From Deltaproteobacteria bacterium (GTDB lineage: Bacteria > Desulfobacterota > Binatia > DP-6): a stretch of DNA of 36,600 nucleotides. This document shows, in pieces, positions 32,823 to 36,600 of the stretch (its first letter is position 1; every line of letters begins with the position of its first letter). The translations under genes were made by a program, and so were the position numbers. The DNA lies in assembly GCA_005879585.1 (NCBI GenBank), contig VBKG01000341.1, forward strand, positions 1 through 36,600, given 5' to 3'. Below the pieces are notes generated by a model that saw nothing but the letters and a program-made list of their open reading frames with translations, was not told the origin of the DNA and did not search any database.

Positions 32823-32845
32823 GGCGGGGGGGGGTCCCCTAGCTT
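32817..32845 (+). promoter_or_regulatory. Promoter of the acyltransferase-glpK operon, probably leaderless
   Basis: TTGACA (32817-32822, perfect -35), a 17-base spacer containing a G8 run, then TAGCTT (32840-32845). Six bases later comes the GTG start at 32852. The -10 is weak (three of six), but the geometry mirrors that of the divergent promoter. Confidence 0.5.
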
Positions 32846-32851
32846 CCGCAC

Positions 32852-33826
32852 GTGTCCGAACCGGAGGTCCGGCATCTGCGCGTCGTGCGCGCCCGCCGTG
32901 CGCGACAGCTGCGCCAGGCTACCGCGGCGGCCGGCCGTCCGTTGCGGGAACGGCTCGGCGCACTCGAGCGCGAGATCGACGCGGCGCTCGCGGCGGACGC
33001 GATCCCCGGTGCGGCGGGATTGCGCGCGCTCGACGTCGCGCTCGACGAGCTGCTCGCCGCGTTCGCGAGTCTCCGGCGCGGTATCGGCGCGGAGGCGGTC
33101 GGCGCCACGGTCCTGCGCGGACTCTACCGGCTGTGGTGGCGCGTCGATGCCGTCGGAATCGAGCGCGTCCCGGCGCACGGGCGCGTCCTGCTCGTCGTCA
33201 ATCGCGCCGGCGTGCTGCTGCCGTACGAAGCGCTGATGGTCGCGATGGCGCTCGCGCTCGATCATCCCACCGGCCGCAACGCGTGGCCGCTGGTCGACGA
33301 CTGGGTCGTCCGGCTGCGCCTCGGCCGCACGCTCGGGGCGCTCGGCGCCACCCCCGGTGTGATGCGACGGCTCCTCGAGCGCGACGAGGCGGTGATCGTC
33401 CTGCCCGAAGGGCGCGAGGCGAGCGGCAAAAGCCGGCGGCGCCGCTACCGGCTCGGGGGCTTCGGTCGCGGCAGTTTTGCGCGCGTCGCCATCGAGACCG
33501 GCGCGCCGATCGTCCCGGTCGCGGCCGTCGGCGCCGAGGAGAGCCAGCCGGTCCTCTGGCGTCTCGACGCACTCGGCCGCTGGCTCGGCCTGCCGACGCT
33601 GCCGATCACGCCGACGTTTCCGTGGCTCGGCCCGGCCGGGCTCGTGCCGCTTCCGGCCAAGTGGACGCTCCACGTCGGCGAGCCGCTCGACGTCGCCGCG
33701 CATCACTCCCCCGACGCCGCCCGCGACCCGCGCGTGGTCGCCCTGGTGCGCGACCAGGTCCGCGAACGCCTGCAGGCGCTGGTGAGCGAGGGCGTCCGCC
33801 GCCGCCACGCGATCTTCTTCGCGTAA
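32852..33826 (+). CDS. PlsC-like lysophospholipid acyltransferase homologue with altered active-site motif
   Basis: A 324-residue protein. The C-terminal two thirds (about 85-300) fit the PlsC/LPLAT fold: '[20 protein letters not shown]' (block I), '[20 protein letters not shown]' followed by '[20 protein letters not shown]' and 'VPVAAVG' (blocks III and IV). Family members transfer acyl groups to glycerolipids at the membrane. Block I normally has NHx-type catalytic His and a downstream Asp; here it is N117-R118-A-G-V-L-L-P-Y-E126, so His is Arg and Asp is Glu. The N-terminal 85 residues are helical and Ala/Arg-rich with no known domain. GTG 32852 is the start, 6 bases after the -10 box and without a ribosome-binding site. 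glpK follows 2 bases after the stop. Confidence 0.78.
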   Translation: MSEPEVRHLRVVRARRARQLRQATAAAGRPLRERLGALEREIDAALAADAIPGAAGLRALDVALDELLAAFASLRRGIGAEAVGATVLRGLYRLWWRVDAVGIERVPAHGRVLLVVNRAGVLLPYEALMVAMALALDHPTGRNAWPLVDDWVVRLRLGRTLGALGATPGVMRRLLERDEAVIVLPEGREASGKSRRRRYRLGGFGRGSFARVAIETGAPIVPVAAVGAEESQPVLWRLDALGRWLGLPTLPITPTFPWLGPAGLVPLPAKWTLHVGEPLDVAAHHSPDAARDPRVVALVRDQVRERLQALVSEGVRRRHAIFFA

Positions 33827-33828
33827 CC

Positions 33829-35322
33829 GTGGCCTACGTCGTCGCAGTCGACCAGGGGACGACGGGGTCGACCGTGCTCGTCTTCGACCGCCTTGGACGG
33901 GTCGTCGGGCGTGCCTACTCGGAGTTCACGCAACATTATCCACGGCCGGGCTGGGTCGAGCACGACGCGGAGGAGATCTGGCGCGTCACGCTGCGTGTGC
34001 TCCGCCAGGCGTGCCGGCGGGCAGGCGCGCGCGGCCGCGACATCCAGGCGCTCGGCATCACGAACCAGCGGGAGACGACCGTCCTCTGGAGCCGGCGGAC
34101 GGGCCGTCCCGTGCATCGCGCCATCGTCTGGCAGGACCGTCGCACGGCCGCCTACTGCGACGAGCTCCGCGCGCGCGGCGTCGAGCCGCGCGTGCGCGAG
34201 AAGACCGGGCTCGTCCTCGACCCGTATTTCTCGGGCACGAAGCTTCGCTGGCTTCTCGAGAACGTCCGCCGCGCAGCCGAGCAGGCCGCCGCCGGCGAGC
34301 TCTGCTTCGGGACGATCGACTCCTGGCTCGTGTGGAAGCTCACGGGCGGGGCCGTGCATGCCACCGACCCGACGAACGCGTCGCGCACGCTGCTCTACGA
34401 CATCAATCGCCGGGCGTGGGACGAGGAGCTGTGCGCGCTCCTCGGCGTACCGAGCACCGTGCTGCCCGCCGTCCATCCGTCGAGCGGCACGTTCGGGACG
34501 ACGACCGCCGACATCCTGGGCGCGCCCGTCCCGATCGCGGGCATCGCGGGCGACCAGCAGGCGGCGCTGTTCGGCCAGGGCTGCGTCGAGCCGGGCATGG
34601 CGAAGAACACCTACGGCACCGGCTGCTTTCTCCTGCTGAACACCGGAGCGCGGGCGGTGCCTTCGGAGCACGGTCTCGTCACCACCGTCGCCTGTGATGC
34701 CGCCGGGGGGCCCGCCTATGCGCTCGAGGGCTCGGTGTTCATCGCCGGCGCTGCGATCCAGTGGCTGCGCGACGGCCTCGGCCTCGTCAAACGCGCGGCC
34801 GAGTCGGAGCGGCTCGCGAAGAGCGTCGACTCGACGCTCGGCGTCTACCTGGTGCCCGCCTTCGTGGGGCTCGGGGCGCCGCACTGGGACGCCGGGGCGC
34901 GCGGCGCGCTCGTCGGTCTCACGCGCGGCGTGACCGGCGCCCACGTCGTCCGGGCGGCGCTCGAGGCGCTCGCCTACCAGACGCGCGACGTCGCCGATGC
35001 GATGGCCGCCGATGCCGGCGCGCCCCTGCGCTCGCTCCGCGTCGACGGGGGAGCGTCCGCGAACGACTTCCTCATGCAGTTCCAGGCCGACGTGCTCGGC
35101 GTGCCCGTCGATCGCCCGCGGGTGGTGGAGACGACGGCCATGGGGGCCGCGTTCCTGGCCGGTCTGGCGACGGGCTTCTGGCGGTCGCAGGCGGAGCTCG
35201 CGCGTGCGCGTCGGATCGACCGCCGCTTCCGACCGCGCATGGCGGCGGCGAAGCGGGACGCCCTCTATCGAGGATGGCGCGACGCCGTCACCCGGGTGCG
35301 GAGCACTCCGGCGCCCGCATGA
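33829..35322 (+). CDS. glpK: Glycerol kinase
   Basis: A 497-residue FGGY-family kinase converting glycerol and ATP to glycerol 3-phosphate in the cytoplasm. It has the N-terminal phosphate loop '[19 protein letters not shown]', and '[20 protein letters not shown]' (N79-Q-R81-E82, glycerol contact) followed by '[12 protein letters not shown]'. '[20 protein letters not shown]' and '[20 protein letters not shown]' (catalytic D242) are followed by '[14 protein letters not shown]', and the C-terminal '[20 protein letters not shown]' completes the kinase. Length and motifs are those of GlpK rather than xylulokinase. GTG 33829 lies 2 bases after the acyltransferase stop, and the stop overlaps the next start (ATGA), so the three genes form one operon. 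No glpD or glpF is in the window. Confidence 0.95.
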   Translation: MAYVVAVDQGTTGSTVLVFDRLGRVVGRAYSEFTQHYPRPGWVEHDAEEIWRVTLRVLRQACRRAGARGRDIQALGITNQRETTVLWSRRTGRPVHRAIVWQDRRTAAYCDELRARGVEPRVREKTGLVLDPYFSGTKLRWLLENVRRAAEQAAAGELCFGTIDSWLVWKLTGGAVHATDPTNASRTLLYDINRRAWDEELCALLGVPSTVLPAVHPSSGTFGTTTADILGAPVPIAGIAGDQQAALFGQGCVEPGMAKNTYGTGCFLLLNTGARAVPSEHGLVTTVACDAAGGPAYALEGSVFIAGAAIQWLRDGLGLVKRAAESERLAKSVDSTLGVYLVPAFVGLGAPHWDAGARGALVGLTRGVTGAHVVRAALEALAYQTRDVADAMAADAGAPLRSLRVDGGASANDFLMQFQADVLGVPVDRPRVVETTAMGAAFLAGLATGFWRSQAELARARRIDRRFRPRMAAAKRDALYRGWRDAVTRVRSTPAPA

Positions 35323-36164
35323 CCGGCGATACGGAAGGGACGTTCACCGGCGTGGGCGGCGTCCCCATCTTCTATCAGTGCGCCGCGCCCGCTGCGGAAC
35401 CGCGTGGCGTCGTCCTGATCGCGCACGGCTATGCGGAGCATCTCGGTCGCTACCGGGACTTCGTCGCGCATCTCACGGGACGCGGGTTCGCGGTCGCGGC
35501 GGTCGATCACCGGGGACACGGCCGCTCTGGTGGCCCGCGCGGACACTGCGCGACGTTCGGCGATTTCGTGGCCGACATCCGCACGCTCGCCGACCGCGTG
35601 GAAGGCTGGTGGGCCGGGGTGCCGCGGCTCCTCTTCGGCCACAGCATGGGCGGGCTGATCGCCTTCCTCTATCTCCTGCGCCACCCGGAGACGGTTCGCG
35701 CGGGTGCGCTCTCGGCGCCGGCCTTTCGCGTCCCGGACGCCGCCCCGCGCGCGCTCCAGGTGATCGCGCGTCTGCTCGGCCGCATCGCGCCCCGCGTCGG
35801 GCTGCGCTCGAACCTCGACGAGCGTCTCCTCTCGCGCGATCCCGCCGTCGGTGCCGCCTACGTCGCCGACCCGCTCGTGCACCGGCGAGCGAGTGCGGGC
35901 TTCTACTGCGCGGTGCTCGCCGCGCAGGCGACGGCGCGAGCCGAGGCGGCGCGGCTCACCGTCCCGCTGCTGATCCTCCAGGGCGATGCCGACCGCATCG
36001 TCGACCCGGCGGGCGCCGCCGAGGTGGCCACCCGTATCACGTGCCCGCACGAGCTCGTCACGCTGCTCGGCTACTACCACGAGCTGCTGAACGAGCCCGA
36101 GGAGGAGCGAGCACGCGTGCTGGCGCTGCTCGATCGCTGGTTCGATCGGTGGCTGGCTCCGTAG
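35319..36164 (+). CDS. Alpha/beta hydrolase, monoacylglycerol-lipase-like
   Basis: A 281-residue serine hydrolase of the Hydrolase_4 / monoacylglycerol lipase type. The oxyanion-loop motif '[20 protein letters not shown]' and '[20 protein letters not shown]' are typical of this subgroup. The triad is S109 in '[11 protein letters not shown]', an Asp in '[11 protein letters not shown]' (D223 or D225) and H254 in '[11 protein letters not shown]'. Lysophospholipase activity is the main alternative. No signal peptide is visible. ATG 35319 overlaps the glpK stop. In this operon the natural product glycerol would feed directly into GlpK, which supports a glycerolipid role. Confidence 0.85.
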   Translation: MTGDTEGTFTGVGGVPIFYQCAAPAAEPRGVVLIAHGYAEHLGRYRDFVAHLTGRGFAVAAVDHRGHGRSGGPRGHCATFGDFVADIRTLADRVEGWWAGVPRLLFGHSMGGLIAFLYLLRHPETVRAGALSAPAFRVPDAAPRALQVIARLLGRIAPRVGLRSNLDERLLSRDPAVGAAYVADPLVHRRASAGFYCAVLAAQATARAEAARLTVPLLILQGDADRIVDPAGAAEVATRITCPHELVTLLGYYHELLNEPEEERARVLALLDRWFDRWLAP

Positions 36165-36355
36165 GCCTCGATGGACACGAGTTGTTGGCGTGGGCCAAAG
36201 CGACCGGTGTCACATGGCAGGTCCAGGACCAATCGGCAGTTACGGCCTGGCGCGGGCGCATCGAGAGCTACCTGACGGGTCCGGCTGATGAACCGAATCC
36301 GCAGGAGTGGAGAACGGAGATCGCAATCCTGTTGGCCGAATCACCATGTCGCTAG
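36149..36355 (+). CDS. Short hypothetical ORF of 68 residues, possibly a gene remnant
   Basis: GTG 36149 overlaps the end of the hydrolase gene by 16 bases; TAG at 36353-36355. The product ('HELLAWAKATGVTWQVQDQS', 'AVTAWRGRIESYLTGPADEP', 'NPQEWRTEIAILLAESPCR') has a balanced, protein-like composition, unlike the Arg/Ala-rich shadow frames. Its base composition is less GC-rich than its neighbours. There is no clear ribosome-binding site and I recognise no family. It could be the tail of a broken gene fused in frame to upstream DNA. Confidence 0.4.
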   Translation: MAGSVGLDGHELLAWAKATGVTWQVQDQSAVTAWRGRIESYLTGPADEPNPQEWRTEIAILLAESPCR

Positions 36356-36600
36356 TCGCGACGGGCCCCGGCGACGTCAGTGTTGTGAGCAGAGAAGCCC
36401 GCCTGCAAAGCCGGCGAGTCTTCGAGCGCCTGATCTGCATTCTGCGTACCCCAGGAGTAGGCGTAGTCAAACACGGGATTGGGAACCAGCGGCGCCCACA
36501 CCGCCAAAATCTGTTCTTCCTGGCTCGGGGTCGGTAGAGTGTATTGCCCGCCGCCGTCGTCCGACCAGTTTCCAGCCCCGAACGCCTGATAGACCGGCAC
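36352..36600 (-). CDS. C-terminal part of an unrecognised, possibly secreted protein (5' end outside window)
   Basis: The minus-strand frame is open to the window edge and ends at TAG 36354-36352; 82 residues are visible. 'VYQAFGAGNWSDDGGGQYTL', 'PTPSQEEQILAVWAPLVPNP' and 'VFDYAYSWGTQNADQALEDS' look like the last strands and helices of a TIM-barrel glycoside hydrolase or a related secreted protein, but I cannot assign a family. It has many aromatic and Gly/Asp residues and no Lys. The stop shares the palindrome CTAG (36352-36355) with the convergent small ORF. Confidence 0.55.
   Translation of the reverse strand: MPVYQAFGAGNWSDDGGGQYTLPTPSQEEQILAVWAPLVPNPVFDYAYSWGTQNADQALEDSPALQAGFSAHNTDVAGARRD

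Overview
The window is a very GC-rich bacterial chromosome segment, nearly all coding, with GTG starts common and stop/start codons overlapping between neighbours. It carries glutathione synthase, a meso-DAP-type MurE, a type A RNase P RNA and a rpsU-cvpA-dnaG-rpoD block directly upstream of a division/cell-wall (dcw) cluster. This suggests a Gram-negative of the broad 'deltaproteobacterial' kind (Binatota, Desulfobacterota or Myxococcota-like). That placement is inferred from gene content and style, not from a database comparison.

Layout. 1-970: the end of an unknown protein, a small excisionase-like HTH protein with a clean intrinsic terminator, and a 47-residue ORF. 961-3546 (minus): prmA-rsmE-gshB. 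3597-4367: a glycerophosphodiester phosphodiesterase. 4360-8704: the macromolecular-synthesis operon rpsU-cvpA-dnaG-rpoD. 8761-10031: a CAU-anticodon tRNA, a coiled-coil zinc-ribbon protein and rnpB. 10208-27590: a complete dcw cluster in the order mraZ-rsmH-ftsL-ftsI-murE-murF-mraY-murD-ftsW-murG-murC-murB-ftsQ-ftsA-ftsZ, without ddl. It is preceded by a strong promoter and TGGGR boxes expected to bind MraZ. 27611-27743: a 133-nt inverted-repeat element. 27841-29997: a radical SAM protein and acpS. 30005-30691: a small membrane protein and a phasin-like protein.

30698-36164 is the most interesting part. Two divergent operons share one palindromic AT-rich promoter island. To the left run two ArsA/Get3-like ATPases whose nucleotide-site motifs are complementary. 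To the right run an acyltransferase-like protein with altered catalytic residues, glycerol kinase and a monoacylglycerol-lipase-like hydrolase. Both operons seem to begin with leaderless GTG starts placed 6 nt after the -10 box. I propose a glycerolipid salvage/remodelling module coupled to a Get3-like heterodimer. The last 450 bases differ in style and hold two short or partial ORFs whose stop codons share one CTAG.

The dcw genes supply the whole cytoplasmic and lipid-linked peptidoglycan precursor pathway (MurB, C, D, E, F, MraY, MurG) plus septal synthesis (FtsW, FtsI) and the FtsZ/A/Q/L divisome. Most boundaries overlap by 1-4 nt, so they are probably translationally coupled. The main break is the 115-nt gap between murG and murC, where a second promoter is plausible. 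I saw no CRISPR array, insertion sequence, prophage or rRNA.
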